Of a stretch of DNA of 64,000 nucleotides, positions 33,405 through 42,738 are shown piece after piece. Source of the stretch: Yinghuangia seranimata (GTDB lineage Bacteria > Actinomycetota > Actinomycetes > Streptomycetales > Streptomycetaceae); assembly GCF_029953285.1 (NCBI RefSeq), contig NZ_JASAOI010000029.1, positions 207,400 through 271,399 of the forward strand, read 5' to 3'. A program made the position numbers and the translations under genes. The first letter of the stretch is position 1. Each line of letters starts with the position of its first letter. The notes under the pieces are model-generated. The model did no database searches. It was not told the DNA's origin and saw nothing but the letters and a program-made list of their open reading frames with translations.

Positions 33405-33434
33405 GCCGGCCCGGCCTTCGCGGGCCGGGCCGGC
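33405..33434 (+). terminator. Hairpin downstream of the HPP gene
   Basis: A perfect 12-bp stem (GCCGGCCCGGCC / GGCCGGGCCGGC) closes a TTCGCG loop, 70 bases after the HPP stop. It separates this gene from the AraC-type regulator gene downstream. Confidence 0.75.
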
Positions 33435-33614
33435 GAGCCGCCTCGCGATCGTGATCCCCAGTGAAACGCGCGTGATGCGATGCGTCGTTGATCATGGCCG
33501 CCGGTCTTCCGAGAATGGAGTACGCGTCCAGTTCATACCGGTGTGGGAGATCCGCCGGCGGCAGAGGAACGCCCGACGGCACACGATTTCGCACACGGGG
33601 AAGGCACGAAGCGC

Positions 33615-34805
33615 ATGCATCCGCACCCTGCGCACGTCCAGCGCGGGCACGCCCACAGCGGGTCCGCCGCGGCGCCGGAGCCGTCGGGGTCCCTCGACGG
33701 CACGGTCTCCGTACACATGGCGCGGTTCATGGTGAACACGGCTCTGACCTTGGGCATCCCCCGGGGCGAACTCGTCGGTCTGCCAGGCCTGTCGGCACTC
33801 GGGTCGGCGGACGACCGGCACCGCGTCCCGACCGCCACGGTCGACCGGATGTGGGACCTCGTCTCGGCGCTGCCCGGCCGCTGCGCGGGATCCCTGCTCG
33901 CGGGGCGTGCGCACATGGGTGAACTGCACGTGTGGGACTATCTGTTCGCCTGCGGGTCGACGTTCGTCGACGGCTGCCGGAACGCCGCCCGGCACCTCCC
34001 CGTCCTGGCGGATCCGGACGTCGGCATGGACGTCGCCCACGACGGACGGCTGCTGCGCGTCTCCTTCGTGATCCCCACCGAACGCGACTCCGCGGCTGCT
34101 TTGGAACGGTTCGCCCTCGGCATCACCCTGCGGCGCGCGCGGGAGGTCACCGGACGTCCCGTGGAGCCGGTCCGCGTCGCGTTCACCGGCAGGGCGCCCG
34201 GCGGTTCCCACCGCCATCTCGCCGAGGCGTTCGGCACAAACCTGATCGAGTTCGGCGCGCCGACCGCCACCATCACGCTGCTGGACGTCGCCGAACGCGC
34301 CGGTGCGCGGCAGCGCCTTCCGGGGCACGGCCCCCAGTCCGCCTCGCGCCGCGCTCCGGCGCCGGGCGCCGCCGCCGAGCAGCGCCAGGACGCGCTGTCC
34401 ACGATCCTGTGCAGCTACGCCGACTGGCTCACCACGGCGGCCCGCCCCGCGCCCACCTGGACCGAACGGTTCCAGGCCGCGGTCGCCGACGCCCTCGCCC
34501 GCGGTGACGCCACCCTGCGCGACGTCGCCGACCGCCTCGCCGTCAGCCCCCGCACACTCCAACGCCAGCTGCACGACCGGCACACCACGTGGCGCGACGA
34601 ACTCGACGGCGCCCGCCGCCGCCGCGCCCTGGCCCTGCTCCACGACACGGACCTGCCCCTGGAGACCGTCGCGCGCCGCCTCGCCTACCGCGACGCCCGC
34701 GCCCTCCGCCGGGCCTTCACCCGCTGGACGGGCACCACCCCGGCGGTCTACCGCAACACCTTCGGCCCCTCCCCGGCAACCGCCCCGCAGCCCGACGAGG
34801 ACTGA
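33615..34805 (+). CDS. AraC-family regulator with arabinose-binding-like N-terminal domain
   Basis: The product has 396 residues from ATG 33615. The N-terminal two thirds match the OruR/ToxT-like 'Arabinose_bd' domain layout (MWDLVSALPG, then HVWDYLFACGSTFVDGCRNA). The C-terminal double helix-turn-helix includes ATLRDVADRLAVSPRTLQRQ and LALLHDTDLPLETVARRL with AFTRWTGTTPAVYR at the end. A Pro/Ala-rich linker (about 250-270) joins the parts. The PucR-like gene starts 35 bases later and may be cotranscribed. Confidence 0.88.
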   Translation: MHPHPAHVQRGHAHSGSAAAPEPSGSLDGTVSVHMARFMVNTALTLGIPRGELVGLPGLSALGSADDRHRVPTATVDRMWDLVSALPGRCAGSLLAGRAHMGELHVWDYLFACGSTFVDGCRNAARHLPVLADPDVGMDVAHDGRLLRVSFVIPTERDSAAALERFALGITLRRAREVTGRPVEPVRVAFTGRAPGGSHRHLAEAFGTNLIEFGAPTATITLLDVAERAGARQRLPGHGPQSASRRAPAPGAAAEQRQDALSTILCSYADWLTTAARPAPTWTERFQAAVADALARGDATLRDVADRLAVSPRTLQRQLHDRHTTWRDELDGARRRRALALLHDTDLPLETVARRLAYRDARALRRAFTRWTGTTPAVYRNTFGPSPATAPQPDED

Positions 34806-34840
34806 CCGCGGCACCGAGGTGGCCGAGCAAGGAGGACACC

Positions 34841-35983
34841 ATGACGTACCTGCACACCGACGGGCCCGCACAGGTCGGCCGCCGCGGACAACCCGTGCTG
34901 GACTCCCAACTCGCCGCCGCCGAGGCGGCTTTGAGCGACGGCGTCGTCGACCTGGTCCTGACCGGGCACCTGAGCGCCGCGTCCCGCGTCGCGCGTCTGA
35001 TGGGGCGTCCGCTCCCCCGCCACGCAAGGGTGTTCGTGCTGGACACCCGACCGCACGACCGGGACCGCGCGGTCGCGGCGGCGGTCACCGCGGCAACACG
35101 CCTGTCCACGGGCGGCTTCGCGTGGGTCGGTCGCAGCCCGGACAACGTGCGCCAGGCGCTGGCGCTCACCTCGGCCGAGGCCGACGGCTTCGCCTCCGCC
35201 GTGTGGACGGCGATGGACGGGCGCTGCCGGATCGCCGGCAGCGCGCCGCTGCCGTTGCGCGACGCCGTGCGCGGCTATGCGTACGCACTCGGCGAACTCC
35301 AAGTACCTGCCGACCAACCCGGCGCGTTGCGGTCCCAGCCGGAGACCGCCGGACCGACAGCCCTGGGCACCGGCCCGATGCTGCTCGCCGGGCCGCTCGG
35401 ACGCGCTTGGGCGAACGGGTTCCTGGCCCCGCTGCGCGCGTACTACCCGACCCGCGCTCAGGACCCCGGCGCGGCCGAACTCACCGCCACCGTACGCGCC
35501 TGGCTGGCCTGCGGCCGGGACGCCGCGGGCACGCTGTACCTGCACCGAAGCTCCCTGAGCGCGCGAGTCCGGAAGGTGGGCCGAGTGCTCGGCGTGGACC
35601 TGGACCGCACCGGCGCGCAGACCATGCTGTGCCTCGCGCTGTACCTCGACAGTCTCCCGCGCCCTCCCGTCGGCACAGCACCGACCGACGTCCCCGGGCC
35701 GGTCTCCTTGTCCGACCTCCTCGCCCAACCGCTGGCCCGCAGTTGGGCCGAGGCCGTCTTGAACGGCGTCCTGGACTCCCCCGGTTCGACGAACGCGGTC
35801 ACGCTGCGCGCCTGGCTCGACCACGACTGCCGGACGCGGCCGACCGCCGAGGCGCTCGGCCTGTCCGTCCCCGGTCTGCGCAAGCGCCTGGCGCGACTGT
35901 CGAAGCGACTCGGCGCGGACGTGTTCGGTTCCCCTGCCGACCAGCGCGAACTGTGGCTGGCAGTCAAAGTGTTCGATGGCTGA
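34841..35983 (+). CDS. Helix-turn-helix regulator, PucR/CdaR-like C-terminus
   Basis: The product has 380 residues. The start ATG 34841 follows AAGGAGG with ideal spacing. Two segments resemble the PucR C-terminal helix-turn-helix: TVRAWLACGRDAAGTLYLHR followed by SLSARVRKVGRVLGVDL near residue 245, and a second TLRAWLDHDCRTRPTAEALG with PGLRKRLARLSKRLG near residue 340. The first 180 residues may be a GGDEF-derived or other sensory domain but are not recognised. It probably acts with the AraC-type regulator just upstream. Confidence 0.7.
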   Translation: MTYLHTDGPAQVGRRGQPVLDSQLAAAEAALSDGVVDLVLTGHLSAASRVARLMGRPLPRHARVFVLDTRPHDRDRAVAAAVTAATRLSTGGFAWVGRSPDNVRQALALTSAEADGFASAVWTAMDGRCRIAGSAPLPLRDAVRGYAYALGELQVPADQPGALRSQPETAGPTALGTGPMLLAGPLGRAWANGFLAPLRAYYPTRAQDPGAAELTATVRAWLACGRDAAGTLYLHRSSLSARVRKVGRVLGVDLDRTGAQTMLCLALYLDSLPRPPVGTAPTDVPGPVSLSDLLAQPLARSWAEAVLNGVLDSPGSTNAVTLRAWLDHDCRTRPTAEALGLSVPGLRKRLARLSKRLGADVFGSPADQRELWLAVKVFDG

Positions 35984-36027
35984 TCAGGAACCCGCTTGGA
36001 TGTCGCGAGTCATGCGAGAGGAGCGAG

Positions 36028-36228
36028 ATGCCATACCGCCAACGACGCCCCACAGCAGGCACGGGAACGTGGATCATCCTCGCCACAGGCATCCTGCTGG
36101 TTCTAGCCATCGGCCTATGGGGCCTGGCCCACCCCCGCCACCTCCCAGCCGGCTGCCACCTGGTCGGCCGCATCCAACAGTGCGCCACGCCGTCCCCCTC
36201 CCCCACCGAGACGCCCTGGCCCACCTAG
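36028..36228 (+). CDS. Small single-span membrane protein
   Basis: A 66-residue product. A basic N-terminus (MPYRQRRPTAG) is followed by one membrane span (WIILATGILLVLAIGLWGL) and a Pro/Ser/Thr-rich tail with a Cys pair (AGCHLVG, QQCATP). GAGAGGAGCG precedes ATG 36028. No family is recognised. It lies 44 bases after the PucR-like gene and could be cotranscribed with it. A short ACCGA/TCGGT hairpin with T-run follows at about 36235-36251. Confidence 0.5.
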   Translation: MPYRQRRPTAGTGTWIILATGILLVLAIGLWGLAHPRHLPAGCHLVGRIQQCATPSPSPTETPWPT

Positions 36229-36323
36229 CGGCGGACCGAAAAGTCGGTTTTGCGGGAAGGGTTCTGCGCCTAGGCTGCGCGCCCGGGCATGGTAGGTGCC
36301 CTACGCCACTCGGGGGAGGCGGC

Positions 36324-36521
36324 ATGAAGGTTGGGGACAAGGTGCGGGCCATCGCCGATATCCGTGGGTTGTTGCGGGCGTCGGTGCCCAAGGGGTCGGA
36401 CGGCGTGGTCACTCGAATCGGGTATCGAGGGATCGAGGTGACGTTCACCGTTCCCGGGGTGATGGGTGGGACGCGGACGGTTGTCATTGTGGCTCGTCTG
36501 ACGGAGATCGCGAAGTTGTAG
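36324..36521 (+). CDS. Small SH3/KOW-like protein
   Basis: A 65-residue product starting MKVGDKVRAIADIRGL, then VPKGSDGVVTRI and GIEVTFTVPG, which looks like a small beta-barrel of the KOW/SH3 type. GGGGGAGG lies eight bases before ATG 36324. It overlaps the end of the convergent CoA-transferase gene by 38 bases. The function is unknown. Confidence 0.6.
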   Translation: MKVGDKVRAIADIRGLLRASVPKGSDGVVTRIGYRGIEVTFTVPGVMGGTRTVVIVARLTEIAKL

Positions 36522-37701
36522 GCCGGGAAGGGGTGTTGAGGGCTTCGAGGATCGCTGCCGTGTGCTCGCCCAGGAGGGGTGGGGCGCGGCGGATCGGGGG
36601 GCGTTGGCCGTCCAGGCGTAGGGGGGACGCGACCAGGCGTACCGGGCCGGCGGGGTGGGTGACGGTTGGGGTCAGGGCGGCTGCGGATACCTGTTCTTCG
36701 GCGAAGACCTGGTCGACGGTGTTGACCGGGGCGCAGGCGATGCCGGCCTGGAGGAGGCGTTCTTCCCAGGTGCGGGTCGGGTCGGCGCGCAGGGCGTCGG
36801 CGAGGAGGAGGACGAGGGCGTCCCGGTGGGCGACGCGGGCCGGGTTGTCGGCGAAGCGGGGGTCGGCGGCGAGTTCGGGGCGGCCGATGGCGGTGCACAG
36901 GGCGGTGAACTGGCGGTCGCTGGTGGCGCCGAGGACGAGTTCGCCGTCGGCGGTCGGGATCGGGCCGTACGGGGCGACGTTGGGGTGGAGGTTGCCGAGC
37001 AGGCCCGGCACGGTGCCGCCGATGAGGTGGTTCGCCGCCTGGTTGATGAGGGCGGAGACGCCGCATTCGAAGAGGGGCACTTCGACGCGGGCGGCCGCTC
37101 CGTCGGAGGGGTGGCGTCGGCCGAGCAGTGCGGCCAGGGCGCCGATGGCCGCGTACAGGCCGGTGACCACGTCGACGACGGGCAGCCCGACCTTGGTCGG
37201 GCCGGTCTCGGGGTGGCCGGTCACCGACATGATGCCGGTGCGGGCCTGGGCCATGGCGTCGTAGCCCGGTTGGTCGCCGAGCGGGCCGGCTTCGGAGGCG
37301 CCGCGGATCGAGACCCAGACGGCGTGCGGTGAGGTGTCGCGCACCTCGTCCAGCCCGAGCGAGGCGAGTTGGCGCGGGAGGAAGTTCTCCACGACGACGT
37401 CGGCGTCCGCCGCCAACCGGCGTACGGCCTCCTGGCCTTCGGCGTCGCGCAGGTCCAGGACGAGGGCGCGCCGGTTGCGGTTGAGCGCCATGAAGTAGGC
37501 CGCGTCGTCGCCGTGGAAGGGCGGTCCCCACCGCCGTGTCTCGTCTCCCTGCGGTGACTCGACCTTGACGACGTCCGCGCCGAGGTCGCCCAGCACGGTC
37601 GCGGCCAGCGGCCCGGCGAGGATGCGGGACAGGTCGAGCACGCGCACCCCGGCGAGCGGCAGGCGCGGGTCGTGGGCTTCGGCGTCGTGCGGCCACGTCA
37701 T
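36484..37701 (-). CDS. CaiB/BaiF family CoA transferase
   Basis: The product has 405 residues, the usual length for class III CoA transferases. The N-terminal GVRVLDLSRILAGPLAATVL (18-37) and GADVVKVESPQGDETRRWG are standard, and the catalytic Asp is about Asp177 in LPVVDVVTGLYA. It moves CoA between carboxylic acids, for example succinyl-, formyl- or acyl-CoA donors. No substrate can be deduced and there is no partner acyl-CoA gene beside it. Confidence 0.92.
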   Translation of the reverse strand: MTWPHDAEAHDPRLPLAGVRVLDLSRILAGPLAATVLGDLGADVVKVESPQGDETRRWGPPFHGDDAAYFMALNRNRRALVLDLRDAEGQEAVRRLAADADVVVENFLPRQLASLGLDEVRDTSPHAVWVSIRGASEAGPLGDQPGYDAMAQARTGIMSVTGHPETGPTKVGLPVVDVVTGLYAAIGALAALLGRRHPSDGAAARVEVPLFECGVSALINQAANHLIGGTVPGLLGNLHPNVAPYGPIPTADGELVLGATSDRQFTALCTAIGRPELAADPRFADNPARVAHRDALVLLLADALRADPTRTWEERLLQAGIACAPVNTVDQVFAEEQVSAAALTPTVTHPAGPVRLVASPLRLDGQRPPIRRAPPLLGEHTAAILEALNTPSRPTTSRSPSDEPQ

Positions 37702-37758
37702 GCGGGTGCCTTTCGTACGGGGTTGTCCGGCGCGTCCATGGCTATCACGCGGCCCGGC

Positions 37759-39072
37759 TCAGTCGAAGTCGCCGAGGTCCTTGAACTCGACCGGGCCGCG
37801 GTCCATGGCGAAGCTGCCGTCGGGGAAGAGCACCGGCCGGCTCTCGCTGTCCTTGCGGCTGTAGGCCTCGATGTGGCGGACGGCGAGGCCCTGCGGGTCG
37901 GTGAAGTCGACCAGCGCGACAACCACCCAATAGCTGTAGTCGTTGTCGTCGTGCAGCGGCGCGATGACGGTGTTCGCGCCGCCGTCGGTCACCACCGCGC
38001 GGGCGCCGTAGCTGCGGAAGCTGCCGATGCCGTTGCCGAGCGCGCTGTAGGCGCAGACGAGGACGAAGCCCTGCGCGGCGGGGCGGGTGACGCGGATCGT
38101 CTCGACGCCGGGAGTGCGGGCGTCGGCGTCCAGACGGATGTAGGGGGCGGCCCGCTCGGCGCCGGGGTTGTTCCAGTAGACCGCGCCGGTCCTCGGGTGG
38201 TGCCGCACGTCGTTGAGCACGCGGCGCGCGGACCGCGGCAGCGCGTCGCCGTCGGGGCGGCGATGGCCGATCAGCGTGCGGTCCTTGCCGTCGACCTGGT
38301 CGGCGGGGACGAAGAGCGCGTACAGGTCGAGGTCGGAGTCGGCCTGGGCGCCTGCTCCTCCGTCCCATTCCAGGGTGACGGTGACGAACGCGTCGCGGGC
38401 GTACTTGTCGAACGGGACGGCGGCGGTGGCGCCCTTGGCGAGGGAGATGGCGTTCCCGCGCGGGGCGGCCGCCTGCGCCGGCACCGCGAATGCCGGGGCG
38501 GCGGGCGGAATCGTTTCGGCGGCGGCGAGGGGCTGCGCGGGTTCGACGTCCGACTGCTCGGGCTCGACGTCCACTCCGAAGTCGACGGCCACGCCCGCGA
38601 GTCCGGACGCGTAGCCCTGCCCGACGGCGCGGACCTTCCAGCCGTCGCCGCGCCGGTACAGCTCGGCCAGCACCGCCGCAGTCTCACCGCGGTCCAGCAC
38701 GGGGACCTCGAGGCCGTACCGCGTCGGGCCTGCGGTCGCTGTGGCGCGTATGCCCTGCGCCGCGGCGAACGTGGTCCCCATCGGCGCAGCGACGTCCACC
38801 GAGGCCACCACGACGACCCGCTGCACAGCCGCCGGGAGCGCAGAGGGCTCGACGTCGACGCGGGCGGACCGGTCCCCCGCGGAGAACGCGACCGCGCCGC
38901 CCTCGGCCCGCGGGTTGTTGAAGAACACCATGTCCGCGTCCCCGCGCACCTTGCCGTCCGCGCCGACGAGCAGCGCCGCCACGTCCAACTGCACGCCGTC
39001 GCCCCAGGCCAGGTCGAGGACGACCGGTCCCGGCGGCAGTTCGGCGTTCGCTCCGGGTTGCAGGTCCACCAC
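37759..39072 (-). CDS. TerD-family stress protein with a second TerD-like domain
   Basis: The product has 437 residues from GTG 39072 (GTG 39069 also possible), after GAGGAG. The N-terminal 170 residues form a TerD domain with FFNNPRAEGGAVAFSAGDRS and GDGWKVRAVGQGYASGLAG. A Pro/Ala linker follows, then a second related domain containing SDLDLYALFV, VYWNNPGAERAAPYIRLDAD and FRSYGARAVV. Asp-rich loops of both domains fit calcium binding, as known for TerD. Such proteins are linked to tellurite resistance and general stress complexes. The gene stands alone here. Confidence 0.88.
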   Translation of the reverse strand: MVDLQPGANAELPPGPVVLDLAWGDGVQLDVAALLVGADGKVRGDADMVFFNNPRAEGGAVAFSAGDRSARVDVEPSALPAAVQRVVVVASVDVAAPMGTTFAAAQGIRATATAGPTRYGLEVPVLDRGETAAVLAELYRRGDGWKVRAVGQGYASGLAGVAVDFGVDVEPEQSDVEPAQPLAAAETIPPAAPAFAVPAQAAAPRGNAISLAKGATAAVPFDKYARDAFVTVTLEWDGGAGAQADSDLDLYALFVPADQVDGKDRTLIGHRRPDGDALPRSARRVLNDVRHHPRTGAVYWNNPGAERAAPYIRLDADARTPGVETIRVTRPAAQGFVLVCAYSALGNGIGSFRSYGARAVVTDGGANTVIAPLHDDNDYSYWVVVALVDFTDPQGLAVRHIEAYSRKDSESRPVLFPDGSFAMDRGPVEFKDLGDFD

Positions 39073-39194
39073 GCGCTCCTCCTCGGTCGGGCCGCGGCAC
39101 CGGACGGCACCACGACGTCGCAGGCTGTCATACCGGAAACCGGCTCGCGCCGGGAGCGGGAGGTCGGGCACAGTGCGTCGCGAGGAGGTGCGTG

Positions 39195-39521
39195 GTGAGC
39201 GTCGGAGACAAGCAACTGTGCCGGCTGGTACGACGGTTGCTCGACGAGCGCCCGCGCGGGCGGGAGGAGGCGGCCGAGGTCGTCTGCGACTGGCTGCGCG
39301 CGTTCAACGAGCGGGAAGTGGGGCTCGTGGTCGCGCTGCTCGCTTCGATCGCGGCCGTCGAGGACGATCCGGACGCGCGGGAGGCCCAGTTGCACGCCAT
39401 GACCGAGCTGTCCATCCGGCCCGGCTTCGACCGCGCGCAGGTCGCGCCGGTGTACGGCATCGACCGGGCCGTTCTCGGCCCCGGCGAACTCGAGTACATC
39501 GACGGGTTCGAGGAGGAGTGA
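39195..39521 (+). CDS. Small acidic hypothetical protein
   Basis: A 108-residue, helix-rich, acidic product from GTG 39195 (GTG 39192 also possible) with a GAGGAGG site upstream. Segments such as VVCDWLRAFNEREVGLVVAL and the C-terminal ELEYIDGFEEE are seen, but no family is recognised. It may be a small immunity-like or regulatory protein. It converges on the GH3 gene through a shared terminator. Confidence 0.6.
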   Translation: MSVGDKQLCRLVRRLLDERPRGREEAAEVVCDWLRAFNEREVGLVVALLASIAAVEDDPDAREAQLHAMTELSIRPGFDRAQVAPVYGIDRAVLGPGELEYIDGFEEE

Positions 39522-39545
39522 ACGGCCCGGACGGATGAACGCCCG

Positions 39546-39581
39546 CCGGGCCCGGCCGCGTTGGCGACAGGCCGGGCCCGG
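39546..39581. terminator. Bidirectional hairpin between convergent genes
   Basis: A perfect 12-bp stem (CCGGGCCCGGCC / GGCCGGGCCCGG) with a 12-base loop lies between the stop of the small acidic protein gene and the stop of the GH3 gene, so it can end transcription from both sides. Confidence 0.75.
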
Positions 39582-39597
39582 GGGAACTCCGGTGCCG

Positions 39598-42066
39598 CTA
39601 GAGGGTGATCTCCGCCGCGAGGCGCAGGTCGGCGGCGTTGCGGCCGACGCCGACGCGGTACGCGCCCGGGGTCGTCGTCCACTCGGCGGTGGCCTCGTCC
39701 CAACGGGCCAGGGTCGCGGCGTCGACCGTGATCCGGACGGAAGCCTTGGCGCCGGACGCCGCTTCCACCGGGGCGTACCCGATCAGGCGGATCGGCTCGG
39801 GCGCGCCGAACAGCTCGCCGGAGACCGGCTCCAGGTACACCTGCACGACCTCGCGGCCGTCACGCGCACCGGTGTTGGCGACGGTCGCCTCCACGGTCAG
39901 GCCGGTGGCGGCGTCGCCCTCCACCGTCAGGCCCTCGTACGCCCACTCGGTGTAGCCCAGGCCGTAGCCGAACGGGTACGCCGGGAGCGCGCCCCGCCGC
40001 GCCCACAGCCGGTAGCCGATGGTGTGCGACTCGCTGTAGGTGTGCCGCCCGTCGACCGGCGTGGTGGACAGCACGGGCACGGAGGCCTCGTCGGCCGGGT
40101 AGGTGGTCGGCAGGCGTCCGCCCGGTTCGGCGGCGCCCGTCAGGATGTCGCCGATCACGGCGCCGCCCTCCTGGCCCGGCAGCCACGCCCACAGCACCGC
40201 CGCGACGTCGTCGCGCCACGGCATCAGGACGGGCGACCCGGCGTTGACCACCACGATCGTGTTGGGGTTGGCCGCGGCGACCCGCGCGACGAGTTCGTCG
40301 GAGCGGCCCGGGAGCGCGAGGGTCTCGCGGTCGAAGCCCTCCCCCTCCGTGTCGTGCGTGGTGCCGACGACCACGACGGCCAGGTCGGCGGCGGCCGCGT
40401 CCGCGACGGCGGCGGCGAGTTCGTCGTCCTCGGGCAGGCGCGGGTCGGCCCAGCCGAGCGCCACGGCGGCGAAGCCGACCTCGGGGTCGACGGTGTACCG
40501 CACGGTGACGTCGACCGGCACGCCCGCCTTCGCCGCGACATCGATGCGGCTGACCGGCGGCTTGAGCATCGCCTCGATGACGTCACTGCTGTCGTTGTCG
40601 TGCCGCAGCGTCGGGCGCGCGGCGCCGTCGACGGTGACCTCGAACTCGCCGATGCCGCGCACGTCCAGCAGGTGCGTGCCGTCGACGGTGGGCGTCACTC
40701 GGGTGTGCATGGTGATGACGGCGGTGCCCTCGGGCATGTCGCCCGGCCAGTACATGACGCTGGAGCCGAGCCGGTGTTCGTCGCCGAGCGAGGTGCCGTC
40801 GGCGGCGGCGAACGCAACGCCCGTGCCCGGCTTGCCGGTTGCTGGATCAACGGACGCGGCGAGCGGCACGTCGGGCAGCGCGCGGTGGGTGAAAACGCCT
40901 TCCCGCACGGTCAGCTCGACGTCGGACCCGAACGCCTCGCGCAGCCCCTCCGGCACGCCGACGACGCGCTCCGGGTTGACGTGCGCGCTGCCGCCGCCCT
41001 GCGACGACAGCCGTACCGCGTTCGGCCCGATGACGGCGACGCGCCGCACGGCGGACGGGTCGACGGGCAGCGCGGCGTCGCGGTTCTCCAGCAGCACCAT
41101 CGCCTTGGCGGTGATGGCGCGGATCTGCTCGGCGGCGTCGGCGGGCGTGGTGACGCCGGTCGGGCGCGGGTCGTGGCCCTCGAGGGCGCCGACCCAGGCG
41201 GCGAGCCGCAGGATGCGCAGGATCTTGTCGTCGAGGACCGCCTCGTCGACGCGCCCCTCGCGGACCGCCTCGACCAGCGGCTCGCCCCAGTGCGGGACGG
41301 GCGGCGGCATGGCGACGTCGGTGCCGCCGAGCGCGGCGGGCTCGGTGGTGCGGACGGCGTCGTAGTCCGACACGACCACGCCGTCGAAGCCCCACTCGCC
41401 CTTGAGGATCTCGTTCTGCAGGCGGGAGTTCTCGGTCATCGAGGTGCCGTTGACACCGTTGTACGCCGACATGACGAGCCACACCCGCGCCTCTCGGACG
41501 GCGGCCTCGAACGGCGCCAGGTACACCTCGCGCAGCGCGCGCTCGTCGACGGTGACGTCGTACGTGAAGCGCTCGTTCTCGGAGTCGTTGGCCACGAAGT
41601 GCTTCATGGTGGCCGCGACGCCGGCGGACTGCACGCCGCGGACGAACCCGACGGCGGTCTTGGCGGAGAGCAGCGGGTCCTCGGAGTAGCACTCGAAGTG
41701 CCGTCCGCCGAGCGGGGTGCGGTGCATGTTGACGGTCGGCGCGAGCAGGATGTCGATGTCCTTGTCGCGGGCCTGGGCGCCCATCAGCGAGCCGATGCGG
41801 TACGCCACCTCCGGGTCCCAGACGGCGGCCTGGGCGCTGGGCGACGGGAACAGCAGCGACGTCGCGCGCTCGTCGCCCCACACGACGCCGCGGACGCCGA
41901 CGGGGCCGTCGCACAGCCGCAGCTTGCGCAGACCGATCTGCGGCATCGCGGGCAGCGACCAGAAGTCCTCGCCGACGACCAGCCGCACCTTGTCCTCGAG
42001 GGTCAGGCGGCCGACGAGCTCGCGCAGCTGGGGGTCGCCGAGGCCGGGGGTGTTGCCGCTCGTCAT
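39598..42066 (-). CDS. GH3 beta-glucosidase with PA14 insert
   Basis: The product has 822 residues. The catalytic TIM barrel includes MKHFVANDSENER near 154 and the nucleophile Asp234 in GVVVSDYDAV. The second domain begins near residue 320, and an inserted PA14 domain (about 390-530) is followed by a C-terminal fibronectin-III-like domain. This layout is that of KglB/DesR-type intracellular beta-glucosidases, which deglucosylate oligosaccharides or glycosylated metabolites. No signal peptide is seen. An inverted repeat upstream at 42120-42143 is a likely operator. Confidence 0.92.
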   Translation of the reverse strand: MTSGNTPGLGDPQLRELVGRLTLEDKVRLVVGEDFWSLPAMPQIGLRKLRLCDGPVGVRGVVWGDERATSLLFPSPSAQAAVWDPEVAYRIGSLMGAQARDKDIDILLAPTVNMHRTPLGGRHFECYSEDPLLSAKTAVGFVRGVQSAGVAATMKHFVANDSENERFTYDVTVDERALREVYLAPFEAAVREARVWLVMSAYNGVNGTSMTENSRLQNEILKGEWGFDGVVVSDYDAVRTTEPAALGGTDVAMPPPVPHWGEPLVEAVREGRVDEAVLDDKILRILRLAAWVGALEGHDPRPTGVTTPADAAEQIRAITAKAMVLLENRDAALPVDPSAVRRVAVIGPNAVRLSSQGGGSAHVNPERVVGVPEGLREAFGSDVELTVREGVFTHRALPDVPLAASVDPATGKPGTGVAFAAADGTSLGDEHRLGSSVMYWPGDMPEGTAVITMHTRVTPTVDGTHLLDVRGIGEFEVTVDGAARPTLRHDNDSSDVIEAMLKPPVSRIDVAAKAGVPVDVTVRYTVDPEVGFAAVALGWADPRLPEDDELAAAVADAAAADLAVVVVGTTHDTEGEGFDRETLALPGRSDELVARVAAANPNTIVVVNAGSPVLMPWRDDVAAVLWAWLPGQEGGAVIGDILTGAAEPGGRLPTTYPADEASVPVLSTTPVDGRHTYSESHTIGYRLWARRGALPAYPFGYGLGYTEWAYEGLTVEGDAATGLTVEATVANTGARDGREVVQVYLEPVSGELFGAPEPIRLIGYAPVEAASGAKASVRITVDAATLARWDEATAEWTTTPGAYRVGVGRNAADLRLAAEITL

Positions 42067-42119
42067 GCCGTGGTGCCTTTCGTGCCGCCTGCTGGGGGTG
42101 TGCTCACGCTAGCCGCGAA

Positions 42120-42143
42120 AACCAACCGAGAGATAGGTTTGTT
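42120..42143 (-). promoter_or_regulatory. Imperfect inverted repeat upstream of the GH3 gene
   Basis: AACCAACC and GGTTTGTT (7 of 8 positions complementary) flank an 8-base spacer in an AT-richer patch 54 bases before the GH3 start. The position and symmetry suit a sugar-responsive repressor site, for example of LacI type, though no such regulator is in the window. Confidence 0.4.
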
Positions 42144-42252
42144 ATGCGTGCGTTACCTTACGCGCAGAATAGCGTCCGCAACCGTCCGGTACGCCGCGGG
42201 CGTCCCCACCGGCACCCGGCCCGAATCCGGCCCGACGAAAGGCGGCGGCACC

Positions 42253-42657
42253 GTGATCGACAGCGACACCGGCTGGTACTTCGTCCCCGCGAGCCTCAAG
42301 GCGGTCGTCCTGCGCGGCGACGAGGTCATGCTCTGCCTCAACCCCCGCGACGAGTGGGAGCTGCCCGGCGGCTGGCCCGACCGCGGCGACCGGGACGCGG
42401 CGGCCACGCTGGTCCGCGAAGTCCACGAGGAGTCGGGCCTGTCGGTCACTCCGGGCCCCGTCGTGTACGCCGACATCCTGCGCGTCGGCCCCGAGGGGCA
42501 GGTGGTCGTGGTCATGTACCGCGCGGAGTGCGACGCGTCCGCCGAGCCGACGCCCGGCGACGAGCACCGCGTCGTGAAGTTCTTCCCGGTCGACGACCTG
42601 CCCGAGCCGCTGCCGGAGCTCTACCGGCGCGGGATCGCGGCGGCGCGCAGGGGGTAG
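42253..42657 (+). CDS. NUDIX hydrolase
   Basis: The product has 134 residues from GTG 42253. The Nudix helix ends in REVHEESGL (residues 54-62). The glycine loop GGWPDRGDRDAA has Asp for the first Glu and one additional residue compared with the consensus, a mild departure. It should hydrolyse a nucleoside diphosphate linked to another group. It is isolated between the GH3 promoter and the arsR-type gene. Confidence 0.88.
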   Translation: MIDSDTGWYFVPASLKAVVLRGDEVMLCLNPRDEWELPGGWPDRGDRDAAATLVREVHEESGLSVTPGPVVYADILRVGPEGQVVVVMYRAECDASAEPTPGDEHRVVKFFPVDDLPEPLPELYRRGIAAARRG

Positions 42658-42738
42658 CCGAGGCAGGGCGGAGAGGCCGGGCCGCCCCAGGTCGAAGTCG
42701 GCGGCGGCCGCGAAGAGCCCGCGCCGTCGACCGCGTCC

